From: Chloroflexota bacterium
Lineage (GTDB): Bacteria > Chloroflexota > Dehalococcoidia > Bin125
Assembly: GCA_028874365.1 (NCBI GenBank)
Contig: JAPPJZ010000082.1
Span: 1-64,000, forward strand
Reading direction: 5' to 3'
Length of the DNA stretch: 64,000 nucleotides
The notes under the pieces are model-generated. The model worked only from the letters and a program-made list of their open reading frames with translations, did not search any database and was not told where the DNA came from. Positions 54,132 to 63,574 of the stretch are shown here, one piece after another. How positions within the stretch are numbered: the stretch's first letter is position 1; each line of letters begins with the position of its first letter. The position numbers were made by a program, and so were the translations under genes.

Positions 54132-55111
54132 CACCTCCCGACGCCTCCACCGCTCTGCCGTTCAGGGATCGCACCTCGCCGCTGACGCGCGTGACGAGCG
54201 CAGCCTTCGCGCTGGGGCGCTTCTTACGTCAGAAGAAACTCGGCGGCTTCGGCCTCGTCATCGTTCTCGGCTTCAGCGTGCTGGCCCTGTTCGCCGGAGC
54301 GCTGGGCCGCTACGACTCGACGTTCGTCTTCGATACAGAGAATCCCAACTTTAAGGCCGACCCGACGGTCGCGGAGCTGGCCGAGGATCCGGACATCGGC
54401 TCACCGCGTGTGGTGGCGCAGTTCCAGGCGCCGAGCGGCGACCACTGGTTCGGCACCGACAGGTTCGGGCGCGACATCTACGCGCGCGTGATTCACGGCG
54501 CCAAGCTCGCGATGATCATCGGCTTCGGCGCCTCGCTGATTGCCGTCGCCGCTGGCCTCATCATCGGGGTCATCTCCGCGTACTATCTGGGTTGGATCGA
54601 CCTGATCTTGCAGCGTGTGATGGACGCGATCTATGCGTTCCCGTTCCTGATCTTGATCCTGCTGCTCGTGCAGATCTCGGAGCCGTCCACAAGAAACGTC
54701 GTGTTCGCCCTCGGATTCGGCGGAATCCCCTTCGCCGCGCGCCTGATTCGATCCGCGGTGCTCGCCGAACGCGGATCGGAGTACGTCCAGGCAGCCCGCG
54801 TGATCGGCGCCTCCGATTTCCGCATCATGCTGCAGCACGTGCTGCCCAACATTGGTGCGGTGTTGATCATCACCTTCTCGATCGGCATCGGGGCCTACAT
54901 CCTGGCCGAGGCGACCGTCTCGTTCCTGGGCGCGGGGCCGCGCAACGAGATCTCCTGGGGCAGGATGGTGTCTTCCGGACGCGGTGCGCTGGACATTCAT
55001 CCGTGGGAGAGCGTCTTCGCCGGTGGCGCGATCACGCTCCTGGTGATGGCCTTCAACCTGTTGGGCGATGCGTTACGCGATGTCCTGGACCCCCGCCTGC
55101 GCGGCGTCTGA
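54128..55111 (+). CDS. Peptide-type ABC transporter permease (DppC-like)
   Basis: 327-residue permease from GTG 54128, overlapping the DppB-like stop. After a cytosolic N-terminus and first helix (LVIVLGFSVLALFAGAL) comes an extracytoplasmic insert, then HWFGTDRFGRDIYARVIHG, the DppC signature. The rest is five helices with coupling loop EYVQAARVIGASDFRIMLQHVLPN. The open frame runs further upstream inside the DppB-like gene, but that portion is out-of-frame noise. No ATPase gene follows; the next gene is convergent. Confidence 0.93.
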   Translation: MTPPDASTALPFRDRTSPLTRVTSAAFALGRFLRQKKLGGFGLVIVLGFSVLALFAGALGRYDSTFVFDTENPNFKADPTVAELAEDPDIGSPRVVAQFQAPSGDHWFGTDRFGRDIYARVIHGAKLAMIIGFGASLIAVAAGLIIGVISAYYLGWIDLILQRVMDAIYAFPFLILILLLVQISEPSTRNVVFALGFGGIPFAARLIRSAVLAERGSEYVQAARVIGASDFRIMLQHVLPNIGAVLIITFSIGIGAYILAEATVSFLGAGPRNEISWGRMVSSGRGALDIHPWESVFAGGAITLLVMAFNLLGDALRDVLDPRLRGV

Positions 55112-55123
55112 TTCCGGTTCGCG

Positions 55124-56014
55124 TCAGCCCGGCGGCAGAGAAGCGTGCCACTCGGCGATAGCCTGACCAATCGCGCCGGGAGAATCCTCCTGCAGGTAAT
55201 GCAATCCGGGAACAGACACTTCCTGTTGGTTGGGCCAAGCTCGGCAGAACTCGCGTTGGGAGCCGGTCAAAATCGATCCCGGCTCTCCGTTGATGAACAA
55301 CTTGGCCACGTCGCTCCCCTCCAGCCAACGGGAGTACTCATCGACGATTTCCGCGACGTCGGCAGGCTCACCTTCGAAGGGAATCTCCCTCGGCCAGGTG
55401 AGCGTCGGGCGTCGGGATTCACCACGCTCGGAGTAGGGACGCCGGTAGACGGACATCTCCTCATCGCTCGGATCTCGAAGCATGCCCGCGGGCAGGATGA
55501 ACTCCACGAATGCGTTCTGCTCGAGCACCATTGCATCACCGGCCGGCGAGCGCAGGCCCTGGAAGAGCTCACGCGCGCCCTGGGGCCAGGCGTCCCAGGT
55601 CAGTGGCCGGACCAGCGCTTCCATGTACGCCAGCCCCGTGACCCGTTCCTGGTTCCGGTAGGCCCAGTGGAACCCCAGAGCGGAACCCCAATCGTGCACC
55701 ACCAGCGTCACATCGTCGCCCAGGTCCACCGACTCGAACCAGGCGTCGAGGAACCGCCGGTGATCGACGAAACGGTACGAGCCGTCAGGCGCTTTGCCCG
55801 AGTCACCCATCCCCACGAGGTCCGGGGCCAGGCAGCGGGCCGAGCCGGACAGATGGGGAATGATGTTGCGCCACAAGTATGAAGACGTCGGATTTCCGTG
55901 CAGGAATACCACGGGAGGGCCATCGCCGGTGTCCACATAGGAGATTTCGGTTCCCTCAACGGAAACTCGCTTCCGCGGGTGGGAGTCAGCGGCTGAGATT
56001 GTGTCGTCGCTCAA
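55124..56014 (-). CDS. Haloalkane dehalogenase (DhaA/HLD-II-like)
   Basis: Alpha/beta hydrolase of 296 residues that would hydrolyse carbon-halogen bonds to alcohol plus halide. The dehalogenase pentad is complete: nucleophile D108 followed by halide-binding W109 in VVHDWGSALGFH, N41 in HGNPTSSYLWRN as second halide ligand, acid E132 in AYMEALVRP, and base H272 in PGLHYLQED. This is the Asp-His-Glu plus Asn-Trp set of subfamily II (DhaA, LinB). It starts at TTG 56014 with ggagg six bases upstream. It follows an LLM oxidoreductase gene by 77 bp on the same strand. Natural haloalkane unknown. Confidence 0.93.
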   Translation of the reverse strand: MSDDTISAADSHPRKRVSVEGTEISYVDTGDGPPVVFLHGNPTSSYLWRNIIPHLSGSARCLAPDLVGMGDSGKAPDGSYRFVDHRRFLDAWFESVDLGDDVTLVVHDWGSALGFHWAYRNQERVTGLAYMEALVRPLTWDAWPQGARELFQGLRSPAGDAMVLEQNAFVEFILPAGMLRDPSDEEMSVYRRPYSERGESRRPTLTWPREIPFEGEPADVAEIVDEYSRWLEGSDVAKLFINGEPGSILTGSQREFCRAWPNQQEVSVPGLHYLQEDSPGAIGQAIAEWHASLPPG

Positions 56015-56091
56015 GGTTGGCCTCCATGTTCGTCCGAAGGTTGCTGATGTGAGATAGGCGCGACGGCACCAATCGAGGTCGGCGCCGTGTG

Positions 56092-56973
56092 CTAGTCCAA
56101 CACCTCGCCGGCGAGTTCCGCCATCTCTTCGAGCGCGCCACCTTCGGTGTCACTTCTCAACCAGATCGTCGCCCGGTCTGCCCCAGCCTCAGCCAGTGCC
56201 TCGATCGCTTCCCGAGTCCGGTACTGGCGAGGACCGCCGAAAGCCAGGACCTGGATCGATGCCGGGTCCCGGCCGGCTGCCTCAGCCAGATCGTTCAGTT
56301 CCTTACGGCCCCGTTCGATTTCTTCCCGATCGACGAAGTTGGCGTGGTCCTTGGACACGATGGTGGCAGCCCGGGCGGGCATCCAGCCGTCGCCGTATTC
56401 GACGACTCGCTTGAGCACATTCTTCGCCGTACCGCCCAGAAACACTGGCGGGTACGGCTTCTGGGCTGGCTTGGGGAACAGCTTGACCGGCGGGAAATCG
56501 TAGTAGGTTCCGTGGTACTCCGCCTCGTCCTGGGTCCACAGCTGCTTCATCGCCAGCATTGCATCTCGGGTCTGGGTCCAGCGGTGGTCGTAGTCGGCCC
56601 CCATGATCTCCTGCTGCTCACGGAGTCCGCCGGCACCGATGCCGAAGATGAATCGGCCGCGCGAGAACTGATCCAGGCTCGCCACCTTCTTCGCTAGGTG
56701 AAACGGGTTGTGTTCCGGTACCAGGCAGACCCCGGTACCGATCTTGATCCTGGTCGTGACGGCCGAGGCCCGGGACAACGCCACGAACGGGTCCGTCGCC
56801 GAGCTCGTGTCCACCCCGCTTATCGTGTCTGTCGGGAATTCCTGTTTCGCCTCAACAGGGATGATCGGAAGCTCCGGCACCCAGAACGACTCGAATCCAA
56901 GCTCCTCGGCCCGCTTCGCCAACACGGCCGGATCTATCGACGCGCTAGACCATGTGAAGATGCCGACATCCAT
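56092..56973 (-). CDS. LLM-class flavin/F420-dependent oxidoreductase
   Basis: 293-residue TIM-barrel oxidoreductase. It begins MDVGIFTWSS and contains ELGFESFWVPEL, RIKIGTGVCLVPEHNPFHLA, SRGRFIFGIGAGGLREQ and PYPPVFLGGTAKNVL, the layout of F420-dependent family members. ATG 56973 has gggag eight bases upstream. It lies upstream of the haloalkane dehalogenase and divergent from the flavin monooxygenase-like gene over 189 bp. It could reduce or oxidise a product of dehalogenation, but the reaction is not determinable from sequence. Confidence 0.92.
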   Translation of the reverse strand: MDVGIFTWSSASIDPAVLAKRAEELGFESFWVPELPIIPVEAKQEFPTDTISGVDTSSATDPFVALSRASAVTTRIKIGTGVCLVPEHNPFHLAKKVASLDQFSRGRFIFGIGAGGLREQQEIMGADYDHRWTQTRDAMLAMKQLWTQDEAEYHGTYYDFPPVKLFPKPAQKPYPPVFLGGTAKNVLKRVVEYGDGWMPARAATIVSKDHANFVDREEIERGRKELNDLAEAAGRDPASIQVLAFGGPRQYRTREAIEALAEAGADRATIWLRSDTEGGALEEMAELAGEVLD

Positions 56974-57162
56974 GGTGCTCTCCCAACGGCGTCGAGTGTC
57001 CCAACGTTGGTTCGCAAGCTAGCACTTGGGACATCCTCGCTGCGACCTGAACGCCGCAGCGCGAACGGTCGGCGAGACGGCAATCGCAGCGTCGGTCAAC
57101 TAGACTTCCGCTCCGGCGAGGAGTTCTCTGTCAGTCCGGTACCGCAGTGATTGGAAGCCTTC

Positions 57163-58317
57163 GTGACGAGCAGCACTGAGCTGGTCGCGTCCACCCGCGA
57201 TCTGCGAGGCACAATCGACGCCGGCCGCGCCTGGGCCGACGAACATGCCCGCATGGCGCCGGAGGTGGTACGGGGACTCCGCGAGGCGGGGGTGTTCACC
57301 ATGATCGCACCGCGCGAGGTCGGCGGCGCTGAAGTGGCATTCGCCGAGGGGATCGCGGTCTTCGAGGAACTGGGTTACTCCGACCCCAGCGCGGCGTGGC
57401 ACGTCGCCAACTCGGCCTCCCTATGCAGTGCGGCCGCGGGCCTGGAGGCGGACGTCCGCGATCCGATTTTCGCTGGAGAGCCCGGCCCGTATGGCTTTGC
57501 CGGTGTCACGACCGTCCATGGGGAGCCGGTCGCGGGGGGATATCGCGTCAGCGGACGCGCTCCGTTCATGACCGGCGTGAATGACGCGCCCTGGGCGCTC
57601 TTCCACGGTGATGTCCACGAGAACAGGGCGGTCCGGAAGTTGGGCGGGATGGCCAATACTCGCCAGTTCATCCTGCCGGCCTCGGATTTCACCGTGGAAT
57701 CCACATGGGGAGCCGCCCGGGCGATGCGCGGGACCGGCAGCGATGCCGCAACAGTGACGGATGCCTTCGTGCCGGAAGGCCTCGCGCGGCCAGTGATCAA
57801 TCCGGCCGTGGTCATCGATCGCCCGATCTTCCGGATACCGGTGCTCGCGCACATGGGCCCGCCTGCGTCCGCCGCCATACTCGTGGGGATCGCCCGACGA
57901 GCAACCGACGAGACGGCCACGCGCCTCGCCGCGCGAACGTCCGGTTCGATCATCGCGCGCGACCGGGTCAGCTTTCACCAGCGCCTGGGCGAAGCGACCG
58001 CAGCCGTCGATGTCTACAGCGCTGGTCTCCAGGCGATGGCAGAGTCAGTCCGGGCGGACGCCCAGAGGGGGGAGCTAAGCCAGGCGGCGCAGGCGCGCAT
58101 GTACGCCACGTCGCTCTGGGTTATGGATCAGACGCGAGCTTTGCTCAGCGACCTCCTCCTGCTCATGGGAAGCGCCTTCTACGCGAGTGCGAACCCCGTC
58201 GAAGCTGGTCTGCGGGATGCCCACGCGATCTGCGCTTCGCTGGAGAAATGGCGGGGGCTGCAAGAGGGCGCAGGCCGCGTGCGGTTGGGACTCGATCCGC
58301 AACTGCCGTCCTTCTAG
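57163..58317 (+). CDS. Acyl-CoA dehydrogenase-fold flavin monooxygenase (DszC/HsaA-like)
   Basis: 384-residue protein with the acyl-CoA dehydrogenase fold but without the acid/base Glu and CoA features. It follows the pattern of reduced-flavin-dependent hydroxylases such as DszC, HsaA or HpaB relatives. Seen: REAGVFTMIAPREVGGAEV, YSDPSAAWHVANS, ESTWGAARAMRGTGSDAATVTDAFVP, and a helical C-terminus ending RLGLDPQLPSF. GTG 57163 has ggaag five bases upstream, preferred over TTG 57151. A TAGACT box at 57101-57106 is a likely promoter. It would need a flavin reductase, none of which is adjacent. Substrate unknown. Confidence 0.87.
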   Translation: MTSSTELVASTRDLRGTIDAGRAWADEHARMAPEVVRGLREAGVFTMIAPREVGGAEVAFAEGIAVFEELGYSDPSAAWHVANSASLCSAAAGLEADVRDPIFAGEPGPYGFAGVTTVHGEPVAGGYRVSGRAPFMTGVNDAPWALFHGDVHENRAVRKLGGMANTRQFILPASDFTVESTWGAARAMRGTGSDAATVTDAFVPEGLARPVINPAVVIDRPIFRIPVLAHMGPPASAAILVGIARRATDETATRLAARTSGSIIARDRVSFHQRLGEATAAVDVYSAGLQAMAESVRADAQRGELSQAAQARMYATSLWVMDQTRALLSDLLLLMGSAFYASANPVEAGLRDAHAICASLEKWRGLQEGAGRVRLGLDPQLPSF

Positions 58318-58895
58318 ACGCCGAGGTACGCCGTTAGTTGGTGCTTCGATTGGTCTGAGGTTGGCTCCGTCCTCAGCTTGTGAATGTGTGAGCGAAGGAA
58401 ACCGGTCGTGCTCGACGGGAGTTTCGCCTTGGTCATCCAGTCTCACCAAGCGCCCGCGGGTAACCAGGCAATCTGCTCTCAAGCAATGCCTGCAACGACG
58501 ACTGGCGGCGAACTCAGGCCTTCATTTCCGCCAACAGCTAACCCTCACTTCACCTCTCGGGCAGATTCGGCACAGCTACATCAAACGGCTCCACGGTTGG
58601 CGGTCGCGCCCCGGGATCTCACCAATAGGTCCAGCGGGAGCGTCAACTCAAGGGTTCTTGCCCTTAGGAAGTTTAGTGGGCCTGGCGATACCATCGTGCC
58701 CTCGTGATGCGGACCTCTACCTCAGATACGAGTCATCAGAGAGGCAATCCGATGCCTCGCCGTCCAATGCTGCCGACCGCTCGTCGCGTGTGGCACGCCT
58801 CGCTCCTCTTGCGGGCCACCACCCTCCCTACGTCCCAATTGTTCACTGTTTCGGCAGCCCTCTGCGCAGGCTGCTCAGGGGATAGCGAAGCAAAG
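58318..58895. other. Intergenic region, no gene seen
   Basis: About 580 bp with lower coding character than its surroundings. A small hairpin ctgagg/cctcag (58355-58360/58371-58376) follows the monooxygenase gene and may end its transcript. Open frames here lack SD sequences and family-like sequence. It may be degenerate former coding DNA. Confidence 0.45.
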
Positions 58896-59708
58896 TCAAC
58901 TCAACAGATGTCGTTCCAGAAACTCGCCGACCACTTGATTGAAGACTTCCGGCCGCTCCCAGTACACGGAGTGACCGCAGCCTGCGACTTCAACGTACTC
59001 GGATCCCGCTGTTTGCTCATGCACCATGCGGACCGCCTCCGGATAGACGATCTTGTCTTGATCACCAACCAGGAACATCGTGGGCGCCATGAGTGCCTCA
59101 AGATCGTCCGTTCCAATACGAATGCCAGTCGGCATGTATCTCATATTGGAACGCGATTTGGTCAAGTTAAACGACAACCACTCCGGCAGGGGGAAGTTCT
59201 CGAAATTGAGTCTAATTCGCATCAGCAGCGCCATGGCAGGTTCGCGATCGGGATAGTCCTCGGCATAGGCCCGATCGAGCCCCGGGATGTCGCGGGTCCG
59301 TTCGTCATGCTCTTCAATCACGCTGTGCAGCTCCGGCCAATCCAGATCCCCCACGCAGTCACACATCACCAGCGCCGATACGCGGCCAGGATTTCGAACC
59401 GCGAAGCCAAGAGCAGTCCATCCACCCATCGATTGCGCGATGAGGGCTGCGCGTTCGATGCCAAGTCGGTCCAGTAGCACCTCAAGGTCGTCGACGAACC
59501 GGGTTGGCCCCTCTTGCTCCGGATCTGTCGACGCGCCGAAGCCTCGGTGATCGATCACGATGCAGCGAAAGTGTCTGCTGAAATGCGGGATCTGCTGAAA
59601 CCAGGCGATCTGCGTTCCACCGCCCGCTCCGTGTAAGAAGACGACCGGGGGACCCTCTCCATACTCTTGGTAGTGCAGGTCGATGCCGTTGAGCTGCTCG
59701 GTTGGCAT
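58896..59708 (-). CDS. Alpha/beta hydrolase fold protein
   Basis: 270-residue hydrolase. Oxyanion-hole HGAGGG (27-32 region), nucleophile S93 in AQSMGGW, acid Asp in FLVGDQDKIVYP and base His in GCGHSVYWERP form a complete triad. RGFGAST resembles the strand-4 loop of haloperoxidase/epoxide-type members. I start it at ATG 59708; an upstream in-frame extension to 59765 is less family-like. GATACT five bases before the ATG and no SD hint at a leaderless transcript. Substrate unknown: ester, lactone or C-C hydrolase activities are all possible. Confidence 0.9.
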   Translation of the reverse strand: MPTEQLNGIDLHYQEYGEGPPVVFLHGAGGGTQIAWFQQIPHFSRHFRCIVIDHRGFGASTDPEQEGPTRFVDDLEVLLDRLGIERAALIAQSMGGWTALGFAVRNPGRVSALVMCDCVGDLDWPELHSVIEEHDERTRDIPGLDRAYAEDYPDREPAMALLMRIRLNFENFPLPEWLSFNLTKSRSNMRYMPTGIRIGTDDLEALMAPTMFLVGDQDKIVYPEAVRMVHEQTAGSEYVEVAGCGHSVYWERPEVFNQVVGEFLERHLLS

Positions 59709-59996
59709 GGCGAAGTATCCCGATCTAGGAGTGAGCACAACTGCGGTCTGGACCGAAGGTAGCAATCCCGGTTTTGCTTCGCTATCTCGGAGACTCCGCT
59801 ACGGGCGATGAGAGGGTGTTCGCAGTGAGCCCGCCATGAGAAGTGTGAAGACCGCGCAGTGTCGGAGGCGATGAGGGCTCACGACTGGAAGACATGCCGG
59901 TTGCTCGCTTGGCCTGCAATCGAATCATCGGCCGATCACGCTGACCGAGCAGTCGACAGTCACCGACCTTCTACACGCATTAGCGTATGACGCGAG

Positions 59997-61520
59997 ATGT
60001 CAGACCGCATTCGCAGCGTGGTAGTCGTCGGTGGAGGAAGCGCCGGGTTCCTGGCAGCTCTGACCTTCCGACGTATGCTGCCCCGGATCAAACTCACGGT
60101 CGTCCATTCGCCCGAGATCCCAATCATCGGGGTGGGCGAATCAACCACCGGCCGAGTGCCCTTGCACCTGCACGAATCGCTGCGCATCAGCCGTGACGAG
60201 TTCCACCGGCAGGTTCGGCCGAGTTGGAAGCTGGGACTTCGTCTGGAGTGGGGCGCCGAGGACGTGCCCCACTTCAACTACTCATTCGATCGCTATCTCG
60301 AGAGACACGTGCCCGGTCTCGACAAGCGGGCTGCGTTTTACTGCCTGGCGGATCCCAGGGACTGCAGCGTCTTCAACGCGATGATGGACCGGGCCCGATC
60401 GCCCGTCACGCTGGAGGGGCGACAATTCGCCATCGACCCCCGCGCGGCGTATCACCTGCCCAACAAGCGCTTCGTCGAGTACTTGCAACGGCAGTCGCGC
60501 GAATCAGGCGCCGCGCTGATTGAGGACGAGGTGCAGGATGTGGTGCGGGCAGAGTCGGGTGAAGTCGAGCGTCTACGGCTAAAGAGCGGGCGCGAGATCG
60601 CGGGCGATCTGTTCATTGACTGCTCGGGCTTTCGTTCATTGCTACTCGGAGAGACGATGGGCGAGCCCTACTTGAGCTATGCCGACACGCTGTTCTGCGA
60701 CCGAGCCATTATTGGCTCCTGGCAGCGCTACGACCGGATCCTGCCCTATACGACGGCCTCGACGATGGACCACGGCTGGGCCTGGCGGATAGACTTTCCC
60801 GATGTTGTCACTCGGGGATACGTGTTCTCCTCCGCCTTCTGCTCCGACGAAGAAGCGGCGCAAGAGCTACGGGCCAAGAACCCCGAACTGGGCAATGACT
60901 TGCGAGTGCTCGCATTTCCCAGCGGCCGCTATGCGCGCCATTGGGTCCGGAACGTCGTCGCCGTGGGCAATGCCTCGGGGTTCGTCGAGCCCCTGGAGGC
61001 CACCGCCCTCCACCTGATCGTCGAGCAGCTCTACAAACTCGCCGACGGGCTGATCGACTCGGACGCAATACCTACTGCCGAACTACGCGATGTCCTCAAC
61101 GAGGCTTTTCAGATCGGCTGGGACGACGTGCGCGACTTTCTGGCGCTGCATTACCGGTACAACTACCACGCGAACACGCCATTCTGGCGCCACTGTCGCG
61201 CGGAGACATCGCTGGGTGGAGCTTCGGCGCTGGTCGAGGCCTACGAGCGCCTGGGGCCGTCGCTCCTACTGAAGCGGCTGATCGAAGGCGAGTACTTCGA
61301 GTACGAGGGCTACACATCCATGCTGGTCGGCCTGCGCGTACCCACTGCGGCACGGCGAGAACTCTCCAGCGACGAGGCCGCGGCATGGGCCGCGTATCAA
61401 CGAGGAGTTCGCAACTCGGCCATGAGAACGATGCCGATGCGAGAAGCGTTGGAGCGCGCCCACGGCGCGGCGTCTGGCGCGCAGACCCGTGCCGAGCGCC
61501 GTCGACAGGCCCGCAACTGA
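59997..61520 (+). CDS. Flavin-dependent (tryptophan-type) halogenase
   Basis: 507-residue FADH2-dependent halogenase. FAD-binding motif VGGGSAGFLAA (11-21) is followed by the G-V-G-E-S-T loop, the catalytic lysine K78 in RPSWKLGLRLEW, and E334 in FVEPLEATALH, the positions that make and position hypohalous acid in PrnA/RebH. The WxWxIP motif is W261-A-W263-R-I-D266, with Asp in place of Pro. Like known enzymes it would need a flavin reductase, not present here. It lies 128 bp upstream of a peptide-type binding protein and not within a recognisable biosynthetic cluster. Chlorination or bromination of a free aromatic substrate is likely. Start ATG 59997 has a poor SD. Confidence 0.92.
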   Translation: MSDRIRSVVVVGGGSAGFLAALTFRRMLPRIKLTVVHSPEIPIIGVGESTTGRVPLHLHESLRISRDEFHRQVRPSWKLGLRLEWGAEDVPHFNYSFDRYLERHVPGLDKRAAFYCLADPRDCSVFNAMMDRARSPVTLEGRQFAIDPRAAYHLPNKRFVEYLQRQSRESGAALIEDEVQDVVRAESGEVERLRLKSGREIAGDLFIDCSGFRSLLLGETMGEPYLSYADTLFCDRAIIGSWQRYDRILPYTTASTMDHGWAWRIDFPDVVTRGYVFSSAFCSDEEAAQELRAKNPELGNDLRVLAFPSGRYARHWVRNVVAVGNASGFVEPLEATALHLIVEQLYKLADGLIDSDAIPTAELRDVLNEAFQIGWDDVRDFLALHYRYNYHANTPFWRHCRAETSLGGASALVEAYERLGPSLLLKRLIEGEYFEYEGYTSMLVGLRVPTAARRELSSDEAAAWAAYQRGVRNSAMRTMPMREALERAHGAASGAQTRAERRRQARN

Positions 61521-61648
61521 CCCGATTCAGGCACAAGTGGATGGCCCTCGGCGGGGCCGCGTCCCTGATTGACAAGCCAAAATCGACTCGTGATACTTGC
61601 GCATAACTGCAAGCTCCGCTATTTGGCATTAGCAGCGAGAGATCTGAC

Positions 61649-63502
61649 ATGAACGAGCGCAACTATTGGACAAGACTGAGTCGGCGGAAGCTCTCGCGAC
61701 GCACCCTGTTGAGAGCCAGCGCCAGAGCAGGCGTCGGCGCCGCCGGCCTGGTGCTGGTGGGCTGCGGCGACGATGATGACGACGACGGTGCGCAACCCGC
61801 CGCCGCTCAGGCTCAACAGCAACAGCAAGAGCAACAGGCGCCGGCCGCGCAGCAACAGACGCAGCAAGAGCAACAGGCGGAGCAGGCAGCTCAGCAAGCC
61901 GAGCAACAGGAACGACAGCAGCAGGCCGCACAGCAACAGACATCTCAACAGCAGCAGCAGCAGCAGCAAGCACAGCAACAACAACAGCAGCAGGCGCAAG
62001 CGGTACAGGCCGCCCCCAGTTTGCCTCGCGGTGGGATCGTCAAATACGGCGCCGAGAATGAACTGATCGGTCAGAGCGGCATGGATCCCTCAACGGCCCT
62101 CACCCAATCAGGCCTCTGGCGCGCGATCTATGACCCGCTGATCTCAACGCGAGCCGACGGCGTCGTTGACCTCGATGCCTCGCTCGCCGAAGCCTTCGAG
62201 GCGGTAGACGACACCACGATCGTGTTCACCCTGCGCGATGGTGTGACGTTCCACGATGGCACGAGCTTCGACGCCGAGGCTGCCAGGTTCAACCTTGACC
62301 GCGCGGTCGATACCAGCATTCCCGCTGGCGGAGTGTATGCGGCGGCGTTCTCGGTAATCGAGTCAAAGGACGTGCTCGACAGCAACACCCTGAGATTCAC
62401 TCTCACCGGACCCAATGCGGCGCTGCTGACGAATCTGCAAGAGCGTGGCGGCATGATGGTCTCCCCGACCCACATAGAAGCGACGTCCCTGGAAGATCTG
62501 CGCGTGCAACCGGTCGGCACAGGTCCCTACCGACTCGATATCTGGGAAAACGAGAAGTCCACGGTGCTGGTTCCGTACCAGGACAGTTGGCAGCGACGCG
62601 AAGACGGCGGGCCCTATGCCCTGCTGGACGAGTTCCACTACGTAGTGATCCCTGATGCGGTCGTTCGGGCCGCAGCGATCGAGTCGGGAGACGTTGATAC
62701 CTTCGTGGCCCCGGACAGCCAGGTTGGGCTGCTATTGGACAATGACGATCTCACCTCCGTGGTGCGCAAGGGGTCCCTGCACCTCTCCTGGTGGGTGAAC
62801 CATGAGCTGTATCCGGCGAACAACGTCGATTTCCGCCGGGCGCTCATGCACGCCTGGGATAAAGAGGGCGCCCGTGAAGTCTTCTACGAAGGCCGCGCTG
62901 ACCTGGGCACCGCAATCCTGTCCAACGGGAACTGGGCGCATGCTCCGCAGGAGAACTTCCCGACCGAGTTCAACATGGATAAGGCCGAGGAGTTGTTGGT
63001 CCAATCGGGCATTCCGGAAGAGGACTGGGAGATTCCGATCACCGCCGCTTGGGCCGGCGCCGAGCCGATGTTCCAGGCCCTGGCAGGGAGTTGGGAGCAA
63101 CTGGGCGTGCGTGTCATCCCGGCCACCTACGAGGAAGTCCAGACACGTCCCTGGGCCAATCGAGGGCAGGCGGCAGATCTCCACATCTTCAGCCAGGGCG
63201 GCGACCGTGGCGAACCCGATACCTTCCTGCAATTGGGACTAACCGAGAAGGGAACCTGGAACCTGGGCGGTGGACCTGTGCCTGAAGTCGAAGGCCTCGT
63301 CCAGGACGCGGTCTCCACCTATGACACCGAGGAGCGCCGAAGGATCTACGCGGAGATCCAGGAAATCCAGGCCGATCTCTTGTACAGCATCCTGCCCGGG
63401 CTGTACACGCCTCGCTACTTTTTCAGCCGCAACAACGTCGGAGGCGCCCAATTCGACTTGAACGGGTTTGAATGGTTCAAGGAGTTGCACCGGATCTCCT
63501 AG
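61649..63502 (+). CDS. Solute-binding lipoprotein, family 5, with Gln-rich linker
   Basis: 617-residue binding protein closely similar at its N-terminus to the one at 51050. Tat motif SRRKLSRRTLLRA leads to lipobox VLVG-C39, then six Asp, then a linker in which 44 of residues 49-120 are Gln. The folded domain has GGIVKYGAENELIG, VFTLRDGVTFHDGTSFDAEA and GTGPYRLDIWENEKS. It is followed by a hairpin and a DppB-like permease that runs off the window. With the upstream halogenase it may belong to an uptake and modification unit. Ligand unknown. Confidence 0.93.
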   Translation: MNERNYWTRLSRRKLSRRTLLRASARAGVGAAGLVLVGCGDDDDDDGAQPAAAQAQQQQQEQQAPAAQQQTQQEQQAEQAAQQAEQQERQQQAAQQQTSQQQQQQQQAQQQQQQQAQAVQAAPSLPRGGIVKYGAENELIGQSGMDPSTALTQSGLWRAIYDPLISTRADGVVDLDASLAEAFEAVDDTTIVFTLRDGVTFHDGTSFDAEAARFNLDRAVDTSIPAGGVYAAAFSVIESKDVLDSNTLRFTLTGPNAALLTNLQERGGMMVSPTHIEATSLEDLRVQPVGTGPYRLDIWENEKSTVLVPYQDSWQRREDGGPYALLDEFHYVVIPDAVVRAAAIESGDVDTFVAPDSQVGLLLDNDDLTSVVRKGSLHLSWWVNHELYPANNVDFRRALMHAWDKEGAREVFYEGRADLGTAILSNGNWAHAPQENFPTEFNMDKAEELLVQSGIPEEDWEIPITAAWAGAEPMFQALAGSWEQLGVRVIPATYEEVQTRPWANRGQAADLHIFSQGGDRGEPDTFLQLGLTEKGTWNLGGGPVPEVEGLVQDAVSTYDTEERRRIYAEIQEIQADLLYSILPGLYTPRYFFSRNNVGGAQFDLNGFEWFKELHRIS

Positions 63503-63525
63503 GCACATCCCGGTCCCGGATCTCT

Positions 63526-63541
63526 CCCCTCTTCGGCGGGG
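63526..63541 (+). terminator. Small UUCG-loop hairpin after binding-protein gene
   Basis: cccctc-ttcg-gcgggg: four G-C pairs plus a C-G pair closing a TTCG tetraloop, one mismatch. No T tract follows. It is equivalent in position to the hairpin at 53101, between binding-protein and permease genes. Confidence 0.35.
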
Positions 63542-63574
63542 CGGGGCTCGACGCAGTCCGCATAGGGGTTGAGC

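Noticed and set aside
58704..59477. A rightward frame with a lipobox-like LCAGC.
   Set aside because: It mostly lies antisense to the alpha/beta hydrolase gene and its N-terminus lacks a proper signal peptide.
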